Assembly (NCBI RefSeq): GCF_002104995.1
Contig: NW_024468266.1
Coordinates: 123,652 to 187,651, forward strand
Length of the DNA: 64,000 bases
Reading direction: 5' to 3'
Source: Linderina pennispora
Taxonomy: Eukaryota > Kickxellomycota > Kickxellomycetes > Kickxellales > Kickxellaceae
Shown: piece by piece, positions 52,901 through 64,000 of the stretch
How the letters are laid out: the number at the start of each line of letters is the position of its first letter
How positions within the stretch are numbered: the first letter of the stretch is position 1
Notes under the pieces: generated by a model
Databases searched by the model: none
Told to the model about the DNA's origin: nothing
What the model saw: only the letters and a program-made list of their open reading frames with translations
Program-made: the position numbers and the translations under genes

Positions 52901-55900
52901 GGATCATGAATGTCAGGCAGTTGGTCGTCCGCGACCAGCAGCGACGCGAGTTGGACGTGTCGATCTCCTCGACCAGGCCCTCGCGCTCGCCCTTGACGCC
53001 GCGATTCTCACTGTCTCCGTTGCCGTTGCCATCGCGGTCGCTGTGCTCGCCAAACTCGGTGTTGGTATCCCAGTCCCCCTTCTCATCGCCGCCATACCCA
53101 GCACTCATCATGTCGTCGCTCTCATTGCCATCGTCGTCGGCATAGAGGTCGCGCTCAGGTACGAAGCCGCGGCTCTCGGCCCCACCCTCACTGCCAAAGA
53201 TCGAGCTGGCAGCATCATCGAAGGGGATGTGCGGCGGTGGCAGCTGGCCGTCGAGCGATTCAAACATCTCCGAGTCGGCAATGATCCCACCGCGGCGCCT
53301 AGCCTCATGGCGCTGCTTCTCGTACGCGCGCAGCTCCATGTCGATGCTGCGCCAGACACGCTCGGTCATAAAGATCTTCTGGTGGCCCGTCACATAGTGC
53401 ACGCCGCTGACCCACTCGCGGGCACTGGCCACCTGCGGGACCAGCGTCGCCGCAGTTACCACTGCCGCCGGGTCAGACACAGCAATATTGATGATCGGGC
53501 TGTACTTGTCGATGAAGCGCTCAAACGTGAACGAGACGCTGAACTCGCTAGGGCCGCGGCGCTGCGCCATCTCGACGATTGCCATGGCCTTGACCTGTCG
53601 CTGGATAAAGCTATGGTCAATTACGCCCGGCTGGCTGGTAATGTTGGCTGGGTCCTCGGCGCGCACGTGCAGAACATGCCAAGCCTTGCAGTAGTCGGCA
53701 GCAGCAAAAGATGTCCTCGAGCGCACTGCTGATCTCGCCAATAAAGGTGTTGGCAGGATCGGCGTTGTCTAGGGGCTCCAGCTCGACCGGGTCGCTGAGC
53801 GACGAGCCTAGTTGCGACGGCTTGCGCACTGACGGGTACGAGGCAGGACGCGTCGACAGGAAGGTGCCGACGATGGTCGACTCCTCCTCGGGGTGGAAGT
53901 CGAGCGCAATCTGCGTGATGCCAAACAGCTTGTGGGCGAACTTGCTGTGGCTCGCCTCCTTGAACAGCGTGTAAAAGTCGGGGCTGACTTCCAGATCCAT
54001 GTTGTGCTTGCAGAACCCGTCGACGCTGTACGACATTGTGCCCATGAAGTGGCGGATGCCAAACAGCGGGGGGCTCTTCTCCCTCTTGTTGGGCGGCGGG
54101 CCCGGGACGTAGCAGGCGCTGCGGCCGTGGTTGCGGTTGAGGTTGTTGATCAGCTGGATGTCGTCGTGGGAGAACTCGTCGTCAGCAGCATGCTCTTCAA
54201 TCGCGCCGACTATGCCCCCGCGGCGCCCAGTGTACTCGCCGCACAGCATACGCATGCAGTCCAGACGGTGCACCCAAGGCACCGACAGCTGCCCCACCGA
54301 GTCATCGTGCAACTCCTGCGAAATGCCGCAGTCGTCACCAAGCACCTCACGCAGCACGTAGCCCTGCAGGCGCTCGTTGGCCATGTTAAATGCAAACTGC
54401 TCAAACGAGCCTGCATTGGCTGCTTTGGTGCCGCTGGCTGCGCCTGGCTTGGTCAGCGCTAGACCCGAGAACCCATACATCTGCAGCACGGCAATGTGGT
54501 TGACGGCATCGGGGTCGCTCAGGTGCTGATTCACCGCATCGATGAGCCAGTAGTACACCAGGTGGTACAGCGTGCGGGCCAGCGCATCGCGCTGGTTGCG
54601 CGCTCCCAGGCTGTTCAGGAACACAGTACAGAGGTCGTTGTTGACCAGGGTAGTCTTGTACGTTAGTGCTGCGCTCAGAGCACCAGTGGAGATGCCCAGG
54701 AACTGCGCAGCAAAGTCAATCTCTTCCATGTTCTTGACAGTGGCTGCCTCCTCCGACTTGTCGCCTGCGTCGGCAAACTCGGCATTGCCCAGGTGCATGA
54801 TAGCAGCAAGCACCTGGAAGATGCAGTTCTGCATGCGTGGCGTGATGCCGCAGGCACGCAGCGACATGCGCAGCTGGTCCATCATTGTCGCATAGTGCGT
54901 GGGCGGCGGCGGCGCAGCCTTGATCACGTGCTGGGCAACTAGCTTCTTCGATGCACGCTCGCAGCTCAGATACGTAAACCACGACTCATCGCCGCTGTGG
55001 CGAAACTGCCACTTCTGGCGCTCAGCCGACGTTGCTCCGTGCAGGCAGGTAGTAGAAGATGTTGAAGTTGCGCTCGCCTGCCAGACGCGTGCTGACTCGC
55101 CATCTGTCCAGTCCAAACGCAACCACCTTGTTGCCCGAAATCCGGCCGCGCTCGTTGAACTGGATCTCCTGCCACAGCCCGACTCGGGTCGAGTTGCGCG
55201 ATTCAAGTGTCAAAGCGTTCGAGAATGCCTCGACGACAGCTGTCACATGGCTGAGCTGGTGCTGCGCGCGCGTGTTGTGCCGACCCGCATGCGACGCCAG
55301 GATGCAGAGTTGGTCGTTGATGAACTTGGCCGACTCGGACTTGCCGCTGCCGCTGGCACCACTGAGGATGAACAGCTGGTCCTGCGTCAGCCGGCGCATG
55401 TGCGCGTAGGCATCGGAGACCAGCTCAAACACGTGCGGCTCAAGCGAATCCCGCGCTGCAAAGTTCAGTCCCTGGTAGCAGGCCTCGTTGTAGACTAGGC
55501 TTGCTTCTTCAGAGAACAGCTCGCCAGACATGGCCTGCTCCGATGGGCATGCGACCAGGATCGACGACGACAGGCGGTAGTATGGCACGGCATTGGCAAA
55601 ACACGCTGCCACTGACATTGCCACCTTTTCGGGTGTCATTGCATCGCCCATTGCATGCTCGCTGCCAGCTGCAATGGACATTTGTGCAATGCTGGGCGAG
55701 CCAGTGTGTGCACGCGAAGCATTGGCTTGCCTCATGCGGTGAGCACCCAGGACGATGTCGTCGTCAGTGTCGTTGTCGCCAAGCGCGCGGCTAACTGTCA
55801 CCCGCGATGGGCTGGCCTGGCTTGTCGATGGATTGCTCCGGTAACGCGGATCGCCTTTGCTCTGCCTGCATGCCACGGCTGCCATCGTTTTCATCATAGT

Positions 55901-56000
55901 GGCTGCCCCAGCCTGCTGCGTCGTAGGCTCCACTACCAACCATGCCGCCTACGCCAGCCGGGTCGCCTGCTGCGTCCTTCTTTTTATCAAACAATCCCAT
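49992..56000 (-). CDS. Class V-type chitin synthase with N-terminal myosin motor, three frameshifts
   Basis: This membrane-bound wall-building enzyme polymerises GlcNAc from UDP-GlcNAc; the fused motor helps deliver or retain it at growing tips. Reading from ATG 56000 (MGLFDKKK) gives about 2000 residues. The order is a disordered start, myosin motor (P-loop GASGSGKSES near 55360, LPA..GATSAERQKW, then to about 53560), an acidic Ser/Asp/Gly linker, two membrane segments, a cytochrome b5-like domain (KVYDITNFLNQEHGK), a further membrane segment, the glycosyltransferase core (CYTEGE, DADTEVYP, SLGEDRYLTTL, QRRRWINST), C-terminal membrane helices, and a DEK_C-type end (about 50150-49995). Three breaks each fit one extra base: T/A run 55856-55858, near 55039, and A run 53706-53709. 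All core motifs survive, so sequencing error is likely. Confidence 0.9.
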
Positions 56001-56035
56001 GAGGTCTGGAACTGCACTTGATCCAATGAAGTTCA

Positions 56036-56062
56036 ATAATAGTAGTAGTAGTAGTAGTAGTA
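56036..56062 (+). repeat. TAG/AGT trinucleotide microsatellite
   Basis: An uninterrupted run of about nine TAG-type units lies just upstream of the chitin synthase start. Confidence 0.85.
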
Positions 56063-57073
56063 AAGTTTATGCAACGATGAAGCACTATAAAACTAGCCTT
56101 CCCTTGTAGCTGCAAGTATTGGGCTCAGATAGATGGCTATGAGTATTTAATGTGAAGATGTTGTAGCTGATTATCCAGGGATGATGAGTATCAATGCCGA
56201 TGATGATCGTGAAAAGCAGATGCCGAACAAACAAGAGGTTTCTTTTTGTCCAAAAAGAAGGACGTGCTAAATGGTTTAAGTGTCGCGCCTGCCAAGGCTG
56301 TGAGGTAGACACTAACGAGTGCCAGATGTGCGCCGCACTTCCCCATGTTCTACCCAGGATACCCTGCACTACTCTATGTAGGTGTGGGGAGACATGTGGA
56401 GGGTGACGCTGACGATCTGGCGTCATCCCGCTATTTTGCGGGGTGGTATCGGTAGTGAGATGAGTAGGGCACCTGGTACTGCCATTTTATGGCTCTATGA
56501 TGCAAAGACATGCTGCATGTATGATCCATCCCCATCTCTGTCTCCCCACAAAAACATACATTTCGTGAAATGAGAGTGAAACTACCGGGCACATTTTGTG
56601 GTCCGGATGTGCTGTTGCGCGAAAACCACCACGCGGAAATAGCAGCAAGCTGGTTTCTCAAAAACCCTGGCTTGAATCTGGCCCAATAGCCACTGCGTAC
56701 TTGTCAGGCGCAGCCACAGACAATGGATATGGCGTCTGCCACCGCAATTGCTGCTGGCGCTGCTGACCATCTGGGAATGAAGACAGGTGAGCACAATCGG
56801 GCATTATTCGCATGCCTTGGTGCGGCAGTAGGCTCGGCTGGCCCGCTATCTGACACCTGCACCCTCTGTCTCTATATCATCCGGACAATGACGCAGCTAC
56901 TGCCGAAGACGCGGCGGATGGTCCACACTCGCCCCCTGGTTTTAGGCAATGCCGAAAGTTTCGCAACCGAGCTCATATTTGACGCGCTGCTCCCGTCTCT
57001 TTCACCTTCCTGTTGCAACACATCCTGACTTTTCTCCTTCATCTCAGCTCATTTTATTTCCTCTTTACACAGC
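56063..57073. other. Intergenic between chitin synthase and sugar transporter
   Basis: This is the upstream region of both divergent genes. A 70-codon cysteine-rich frame (56194-56406) is present but has no signal peptide or context to support it. The last ~80 bases before 57074 are CT-rich, typical of a leader. Confidence 0.4.
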
Positions 57074-58598
57074 ATGATGACGACCGACTCGCGTACACTC
57101 GGGGTCACAAGGTACCAGTGTTTCTGCGCAATGATGGCCGCGCTGGGCAGCGTGAACTTTGGCTGGAACATTGGGGTTATCAACATTCCTGGTGATGTCA
57201 TTGCCAACTGCGTCACTGGCGAAAAACACTATGACGGGCCCTTCCCCTCGTGCATCCCAACCGGCGGTACCGTGTGGGGCGTGGCCGTGGGCTGTTTCGC
57301 GCTAGGCGCGCTTGTCGGCACGGTTGCTGGCAATCCCATTTCTGACAAGTACGGCCGAAAGTTTTGTTCTGACCTGGGGGCCTTTGCTGGCGTTGGGCGG
57401 AGCGCTGCTGCTGTCGCTGACGACGACACTGGCCCAATTCATCATTGGCCGCATTTTCGTCGGATTCGCCGCTGGTTTCTGCAACGGCGCTCTGTCGGTA
57501 TATGTCGGCGAAATCACCACGCCTAGAGCGCGCAACATTCTTGGCGGAACTCTCCAGCTGGCCACCAACGTTGGAATTCTGTTGTCGCAGACAATCTCGC
57601 TCGGGCTTTCCAGACCCCCACTGTGGCGCATTCTGTTTGCGATTACCGGTGTTATTGGGGCGGTGACCACGCTACTGTTCCCGGTCTGTGTTGAGTCGCC
57701 CAAATGGCTGGTGGCCCAGGGCCGTGTCGAGGAGGCCCGGCATGCCCTGGCCCGGCTGCGCAGGGGCGCCGACATCGAGCTGGAGCTCCAGGAGATGGTC
57801 GACTTTGACGCCCAGACCAAAGCCCAGGCGGAAGAGGTGCCCAAGGCCAATGTGCTTGACCTTGTGCTTGGCCGCACGCCAGACAACCTGCGCCACCAAT
57901 TCATTGTTGTCTGCATGATCATGATGTTCCAGCAAATGTCCGGCATTAACGCAGTCATCTTCTACTCGACGCAAATCTTCAACCGCACTACCAAGGATAA
58001 TCCTGCAGACATTCCGACTACAGCACAGATCCTGACCTGCGTCATCTCGATCGTCGCTACCGTCTTCACCTTTGTCGGCATGCTTCTTGGCGCTCGCTTC
58101 GGCCGCCGCAGTTTGATGCTGGTGTCGCATGGCTCAATGGCCTTGTTCTGCCTGCTGATCTCCATCGGCTCTATCAAGGGCGTCGACGCTCTTGTCATCA
58201 CCATGGTGTTCTTGTTCAACATCTTCTTCAACTTTGGTGTCGGCCCGCTGCCGTGGGCGGCGGCATCTGAGATGACTCCGGCCTACGCGATGACAGCCAT
58301 GGCGGCTATTGGCGGCGCAGTCAACTATGCCTTTACCTTCGCCATTGGAGTGTTTTTCCCGCCAATGCAGGATGGCTTGGGCGACTACACATTCGTGTTC
58401 TTCATGGGCTTCAACATTGCCGCGTTTTTCTTCTGCTTGCTTTTCCTGCCCGAGACCAAGGGCCGCAGGGTAGAGGATGTTGTTGCCGAGCACTCGACTG
58501 GTTTCCACATTGTGCTGGGCAAACGCACTCGTGCATACGATGTGCTGTCTGAAGACAAGGTTACCCAAGTTGTTGCCAAGTCTAGCGAATTCGCGTAA
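57074..58598 (+). CDS. MFS sugar transporter (glucose/hexose type), one frameshift
   Basis: This is a plasma-membrane sugar porter of about 508 residues once read across one break. The first part (57074 to about 57361) has helix 1 (FGWNIGVINIPG), GALVGTVAGNPISDKYGRK (the D-x-x-G-R-K loop). The second part contains GRIFVGFAAGFCNG, VYVGEITTPRARN, QQMSGINAVIFYSTQIF (the glucose-transporter helix 7 signature), GARFGRRSLML, GPLPWAAASEM and PETKGR. The break fits one extra T in the run 57362-57365, after which KFVLTWGPLLALGGAL follows naturally. The overall look is closer to animal GLUT-type and related fungal porters than to proton-lactose permeases. Probably a working gene with a sequence error. 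Confidence 0.88.
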
Positions 58599-58777
58599 TA
58601 TCATAGCCGTTATATAGCATAAAAGGAGAATTTCTACATATCCCAGCGGACTTATGCTCCCTAAGCGGCCGCATTTTGCCCCGTCTGCAAACGCACATGC
58701 GGGTGTTGTAGCAGATATTTTGGATAGAAAATACTGAAATGGCAGACGCCGCAGACCAGCGTATTGATGACAAGCCT

Positions 58778-61700
58778 TTACCACACGTCCTCCACGTACC
58801 GACCAGCTGCGACCAGGTCAGCAAGATACTTGCTCGCATCGTCGGACGAGAGGTGGCCATGGGTCTGGAATATGTCAAGCATGGTGTTGACAACATCCTT
58901 GGCTAGCTTGCTTGCAGAGCCGCACACATAAACATGCGCCTTCTGACTGTCCAGCAGATCCCAGATCTTAGCACCATCGGCAGAAATGTGGTGCTGCACA
59001 TACTTGCGCTCACTACCAACACGCGAAAACGCAGGCTGCAGCTTGGCCAGTGTGCCGCTCTGCATGTATTGCTCGAGCTCGTCCTTGTAGAGGTAGTCGT
59101 ACTCTGGGCTGCGGCAGCCAAAGTATAGCGTGGCATCGCCAGTACCTGCCTGCTTCATCTCTTGCAGGAAGCCGCGGAACGGCGCGACTCCAGTGCCGGC
59201 ACCGACGAACAGGACTGGGACACCCGGTGGGGACGGCAGGTGGAAATCTGCTTGGGCAGGACGATGAGAAACCGAAACACGGGAACCAGGCTCCAGCAAT
59301 GCAAGGTACTCCGTTGCCAGGCCGCTATACGAGCGACCATTGACGATGTCATCGACGATTGCAACCGAAAGATGTACTTCGTTTCCAACTACGGGCTGGC
59401 AGCTGGCGATCGAGTAGCGACGAGGAGTCATGGCCGACACAAAGTGCAGAATCGACCCGAACGGAACCTGTCGCACAAGGGGGGGCATAGCGGCGAAGCA
59501 CATCCAGCAACTGTGCGAGTCTGCGAAATGAACCCGCTCCAGCCAGGCGACTGCTTGCCCAGCGTGTTGACGTCGTCAGCGGCCTTGCGCAGGACATCGT
59601 ATGCAGGATCGTCGCCAGCAACCTCACCCAGAGCAACAACCAGCTCGCGCGAGGGCGCCTCCTTCCAGTCACACACGTACTGGAGTGCGTCAGACACCGA
59701 GCACGGTGCCCTTTGCATGGCAGCGGCAGCTGAGCGACTGAACCGCGAGGAATCCGATGTCTGCTCCAGCTCAACAACTGATGCCAGGTCCACATCCAGG
59801 ACTGCTGAGACCTCACGCACCACACCGGGCTTGTTGACTGGGTACACGTTGAGATGGTCGCCGGTCTGGTACTGAATGCCCGAGGACTGGTCCAGCACCA
59901 ATCTCGATGTGGCGAGTGCTACGGCCGCTCTTGCCGACATCCTGCAGCTCCTGGTTGGCTTTGATGGTGGCATTTTCTGAAGCGATTCTGAATGGAGCCG
60001 CGGCAGTGCTGTCAACCAAGGTAATATTGAACGGCAGCGACTTGGGCACAGCAACTGCTTCCGCATAGCCCTCGCTACTGGACCTGTACTTGGCAGCAAG
60101 CATAGCACATGTACGCAATGACCACTGCATGTAGTCCTCCTCAAGATCCTCGTTGGAGTCGCCAAAACTGGAACTCGCCCAGAGATGTGGCACCCAGCTC
60201 GCCGAGACGCGCAAAGACATAGCGGGGGAACTTTTGGAACGTGCGCCACATCGAGTTTCCCGTGCCAAACACCAGGTAGTCGACGCCATCCAGAACGTCA
60301 GTGCGGAGTCTCTGTCTCAAGGAACTTGGCAAACTGGCTGGCATTGTCTGGTGGCACACCGTTGTATGTGCTGGTAATGACGATAACAAGCGGGGCGCTT
60401 GGCATCATCCGACGGTGCAGCGGCGGCAACATCCCAATCGTCCAGAGTCGTCAATGTCACCTGAGGGAAGCCCATCTTTTGCAGCTGCTCAGTCATCTGC
60501 ACTGCGTAATCCTCGCTGGCGCCCATGTTGGATCCGAACGCGACAGTGACATTGGGCAAATCACCACCCGCGATTGCAGCAGCTGAAAGCTTGCCAACGT
60601 CCAGCGACGAAGCATCAAGACCGACTGCTAGCTCAGCCGACGTGTCGGTGCGGGGTTCGGGGTACTCGGTGCGCTGGGCGACAGTCATGAACAGGTCCAG
60701 CGGACGAGTAGTGATAGCACTGGGGTCGTAATCGATTGTCTTGTTGCCAACGGTGCTGAATTTGTACTTGCACAGCACTATGGCCAGCACAGCACGAAGC
60801 TCCATCAGCGCAAGCGACTGGCCAATGCAGGCCCGCTGGCCCGACGAGAACGGGATCCAAGCACCAGACGGGATGTCCTTGATATTCTGTTCGTTGAAAC
60901 GGTCCGGATCGAACTTGTCTGCATCGCGATATATCCGGTGGTTTCTGTGGATACTCCACGCGTGCAGCCGAATGATGGTCCCAGCCTCGATTAGGTGCCC
61001 ACCCGGAAGGACACAGTCCTGCTCGCAGTACTTGTCGATGTTGTTGACAGGAGGGAAAAGACGCAGAGTCTCCTTGATTACCTGCGTCAGGTACTTTAGC
61101 CTGTTCAGCTGCTTTGCCTCGGGACGAACACCGGGCTTGATCCCAAGGTCAACAATCTCCTGCAGCACCGCGTCCTGGACTTTCGGGTGCTTGTCGAGCA
61201 AATACAGGCACCAGCCAAGCGTGTTGGCCGATGTTTCGCTTCCAGCGATGCCGAGTGTGATGACTTGATCGTAGATGTTGTCGTCGCTGAGACCAACCAG
61301 GTTGCCATTCTCATCTGGGGCGCGGCATTGAGCATAAAGCCGAGCAGGTCCTTTTTCATGTTGGTCGCATCCAGCGACTTTCGGCGCTCCTCAATCACCT
61401 GGCGCACTGTGTCCTTCATGCCCTGCATCTCAGCGTCGAAGCGGTAGTTGGAGGCAAGTGGCAGGTGCTTCCAGTATGCCGTGCGAGTTATACGCGTCTT
61501 GACCTGGCCCAGACAGTAGTTCATGCCGATCAGGAATGGGCTCATAGGTGCATCCTTGCTCTCCAGCAACTTGAAATCGTAGCCGAAACCGACCTTTCCG
61601 ATGGTCTGGAAGGTAATGTTGGTTGCAAGCGTCATGAACGTCAATAGGCTCGTTGGCTGCATACTGCGACACCGAGATTGTTGGTGGTCGAGCGCAACCT

Positions 61701-62370
61701 GCACCATCTCCTCGTTGTAAATCTTCATTGCGCTGACCGAGAACGCGGCATAAGCAGTCGGTGTGCCAGCTGCCACTGGGGATCAGTCGACGAACTGGTA
61801 AACAAGCCGGTGCCGCCCACCTGGCGAACCTCGGAGAACGGGAACTGGACCTTCTTGTAGAAATACTCCGCTGTCGTTGATCGCAAAAGCTGACCACCGC
61901 CGGATCGCGGGTGGCCACCACGTGTGTAGAGAAGACATAGAACTGGATCGTGTCATGGTCGCCGAACAGGCGCAGATAGGCACTCGCGCGTGTCACGGAT
62001 AATCATGGGCACGATCCCAACCACCGGGTAGCCCTTTATGTAGGGGATTGCGCGACGCACAGATGCGGTCTGCACATAGGCGGCCTTCAGATCAAGGAGC
62101 TGGCGGCACATCAGTGACCTCGCTGCCCTCCTGGCTGCTGAGAAGCGTGATTCCATCGGCGTCGGCAATCTTGAGCTTTGCAGCAACAGACTGGCGCAGC
62201 TGCTTCATTGACGAATTGCTGCCGAACGATACGATGACGCCTTCCTCAACCGACTTGCCCTGCTCGACGACAACCACAAATGCCGTTACTTCTTCGGCCC
62301 TGCCATGCATGGCCGGGCACACCATTGCGCCACTGTCCACAGCTGCATCTGGATATTCGGCTGTTGTCAT
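58778..62370 (-). pseudogene. P450-reductase fusion (P450foxy/CYP505 type), at least a dozen frameshifts
   Basis: The gene encodes a self-sufficient fatty-acid hydroxylase: P450 haem domain fused to an FMN/FAD/NADPH reductase. Fragments on the minus strand from 62370 to 58778 fall in the right order over about 1150 codons. P450 part: YIKGYPVVGIVPM, VRQVGGTGLF, GKVGFGYDF, GIAGSETSANTL (I helix), IKETLRLFPP (ExxR) and PFSSGQRACIGQ (haem Cys). Reductase part: VAFGSNMGASEDYA, VFGTGNSMW, FGDSNEDLEEDY, QTGDHLNVYP, MTPRRYSIAS, VGAGTGVAPFRGFL, YVCGSA, ending RYVEDVW. It starts with an unusual ~85-residue leader after ATG 62370. Breaks are both extra and missing bases (for example 61886-61889, the C run near 59480). 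Too many for one bad read. Decay is more likely here than in neighbouring genes, though all active-site motifs remain. Confidence 0.85.
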
Positions 62371-62933
62371 ATGCGATTCCGGGATTGTTGGAATTACACC
62401 GATAGGAAGTGTATGTGAAAGAAAGCAAGGCTAGGTGGCAGACCCACTGCTGGCTAAGCGGCCGCGATGGGCGCCTTATAGAGAGATTCAACCGCGCTAG
62501 GACGCTGGCCGCGCTAGGACGCTGGCCGTGCTCTCACATGTGCGCACAGCGAGGCTGAACTCCGTGGAATAGGATCACCGTGTGAGGTCAACAGGAAACC
62601 TGCCCGTTCCGTCAAAGCTTGGCTAATACTCTTCATTGACCAACCATCTGTCTGTGATCGACCCTGTGACTGGAAATGGGCAGTTTTTAAAAAAGGAAAA
62701 TATCTCCAACTCCAGCTTGCTGCTAGCGTTGAGTCTCAGTGCGGAGCCGTCGCAGTAAATCTCTCTTGTGTGCGCTAACACATATGTCTGTGCTATCCAC
62801 AGTTCGGAGTAATGCGCGGCAAACGAAATTGAAATGGCCCGATACTGCCATGGCTTTAAGGCCGGTTAGCTCTTCTCAAAGTATGCAAATTGCATCGCTC
62901 TCCGGAGTTTTTGTAGACGGAATTCGCCTGGAA
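62371..62933. promoter_or_regulatory. Divergent upstream region, P450foxy-like and hydrolase genes
   Basis: The stretch holds the promoters of both genes. It contains a 17-base direct duplication at 62494-62527 and nothing gene-like. Confidence 0.45.
62494..62527 (+). repeat. 17-base tandem duplication
   Basis: GCGCTAGGACGCTGGCC occurs twice without a gap (62494-62510 and 62511-62527), about 125 bases upstream of the P450foxy-like start. Confidence 0.9.
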
Positions 62934-64000
62934 ATGCGCTGCCATTTTTGTCTCTCCCAGCACCTCGTCTCCGAAGTTGACGCGCACCTCCCATGGCTGC
63001 ACTTTCTAATTCTAGTTGCCGTTGCCGTGGTTGCAGTCTACTTTGCCAAACCGATTCGCCAAAGGTGGGTCAATTAGGCTGATTATGGCTGAAAATAGCG
63101 CAGTCGAATATGGATGTGCCAAATCCGTTGGCAGCAGGGCAGGCTCGATGCGGCAGCTGCTCAACACATATTGCCCATCACTAGTGGACAAGCGTCTAGC
63201 GCGCATGGTTCCAACGCCGTTTCTCTACACGTGCATGATGCAGTCCTTGTACACATTCTCTGTGCGCGTCGGCGCGTGACAGGTTCAGCAACATCAAGTA
63301 CAATCGCGAGCTCTTTGTGTTGAGCGATGGCGGCACCGTGTCACTGGACTGGTACCCGGGGCCAGATTCATTCGGTGGCAGATCAACACCGATTGTTGTC
63401 GCCATGACGGGCATTGCAGGTGGCTCCAAAGAATACCATGTTCGCTGTGTTGCAAAGCGCGTCGCCTGTGACAGAGCCACGCCTTGTCGGTTTGTGTGCA
63501 TGAACTTCCGTGGGTGCGCGCGCACCCTGCTCACTAACCGGCGACAGAACGACGCAGTGAATACCAGCGACTATCGTGAGGTTGTGAATTCGATCTGCGA
63601 GCGGTTCCCAGAAGCGCCGGTCTTTGGAGTTGGCTTCTCACTGGGTGCCAGCCTGCTCACAAAGTATCTTGGCGAGGAGGGCGACACATGCAAGCTCACT
63701 GCCGCCATCGCCATCAGCTGCCCGTTCGATCTGACGGTGGTCAGACGCATGTTCAACGCAAAAACCATTCTCAATACCTACCTGTTCAAGCCACTCATCC
63801 GCCGGGCGCTGCTTCGCCAGTTTGAGAGAAACAAGGACGTCATTCTGTCAGGCGATCAAGGATTCGATGCAGACACCATCAGGAACTGCCAGTCCATGGC
63901 CGACGTCGAGCGCATATTCATCCTCAAGGACGCTGGGTTCAAAACCAGCGACGAGTACTATAATGCAGCCTGCAGTGCCAACTACATAGACCGCATCGGC
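62934..64000 (+). CDS. ABHD1/ABHD3/Eht1-type alpha/beta hydrolase, partial, two frameshifts
   Basis: This membrane-anchored serine hydrolase is of the YheT/Eht1/ABHD3 group, which acts as ester synthases, lipases or phospholipases. The start is placed at 62934, ahead of one membrane anchor (FLILVAVAVVAVYFA). Family blocks follow: TPFLYTCMMQSLYT, LSDGGTVSLDW, MTGIAGGSKEYHVR (oxyanion-hole region), MNFRGCARTLLT, and the nucleophile elbow GVGFSLGASLLTKYLGEEG, with Ser as the nucleophile. The Asp and His of the triad lie beyond the window end. Two single-base breaks (A run 63061-63063 and T at 63277) each fit one extra base, and the frame from 63278 is open to the end of the window. Probably a working gene with sequence errors. 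Length so far is about 355 residues. Confidence 0.8.

Noticed and set aside
52641-53732. 363-codon plus-strand frame inside the chitin synthase gene
   Set aside because: It is antisense to the motor/linker region of a recognisable gene. GC-rich codon use removes stops on the opposite strand.
56194-56406. 70-codon cysteine-rich frame
   Set aside because: Cysteines are many but not in a known metallothionein or effector spacing, there is no signal peptide, and there is no promoter or conservation evidence.

Overview
The window looks like nuclear DNA of a filamentous or zygomycete-grade fungus. It has sparse GT..AG introns of about 80-280 bases, a myosin-motor chitin synthase, RAD52, a COG6 Golgi tether, a PTR-type peptide transporter and a P450-reductase fusion of the P450foxy (CYP505) type. 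My best guess is an early-diverging lineage such as Kickxellomycotina. That is inference from gene style and base composition and was not tested by any search.

Layout. 1-5.2 kb is gene-poor and holds LTR fragments and one copy of a dispersed repeat. 5.2-28.6 kb is a GC-rich, gene-dense core: a small Cys/His protein, a nucleolin-like protein, a Ted1/PGAP5-type phosphoesterase, a frameshifted 4CL-like ligase, a large WD40 protein, a secreted two-repeat protein with dibasic sites, a glycine-rich RRM protein, a broken eEF1B-gamma-class GST, Ras, COG6, a mucin-like GPI protein, a PDK1-type kinase and VPS4. 28.6-46.8 kb is an AT-rich accessory block. It contains a solo LTR with a 5-bp target duplication, the PTR2 transporter, four Tc1-like copies, an inverted-repeat (MITE-like) element, a compact three-ORF island (Rep-like ORF, small antisense ORF, DDE transposase-like ORF), an ABCC transporter pseudogene and an intact P450. 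46.8-64 kb returns to GC-rich core: RAD52 and the mRNA guanylyltransferase (divergent pair), the myosin-chitin synthase, a sugar transporter, a badly frameshifted P450-reductase fusion and the start of an ABHD1/3-type hydrolase that runs off the end.

Themes. Core genes cover RNA biology, Golgi/endosome traffic (COG6, VPS4), membrane signalling (Ras, PDK1) and wall building. The accessory block carries uptake and detoxification genes embedded in transposon debris. Many otherwise well-conserved genes are broken by single-base shifts, most of which behave as one extra base. This pattern suggests residual long-read insertion errors as much as real decay, and it is densest towards the right end.

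The most unusual object is the island at 34.3-38.0 kb. It has intact AT-rich ORFs among decayed repeats, with a protein whose motif order recalls rolling-circle replication initiators beside a DDE transposase-like protein.
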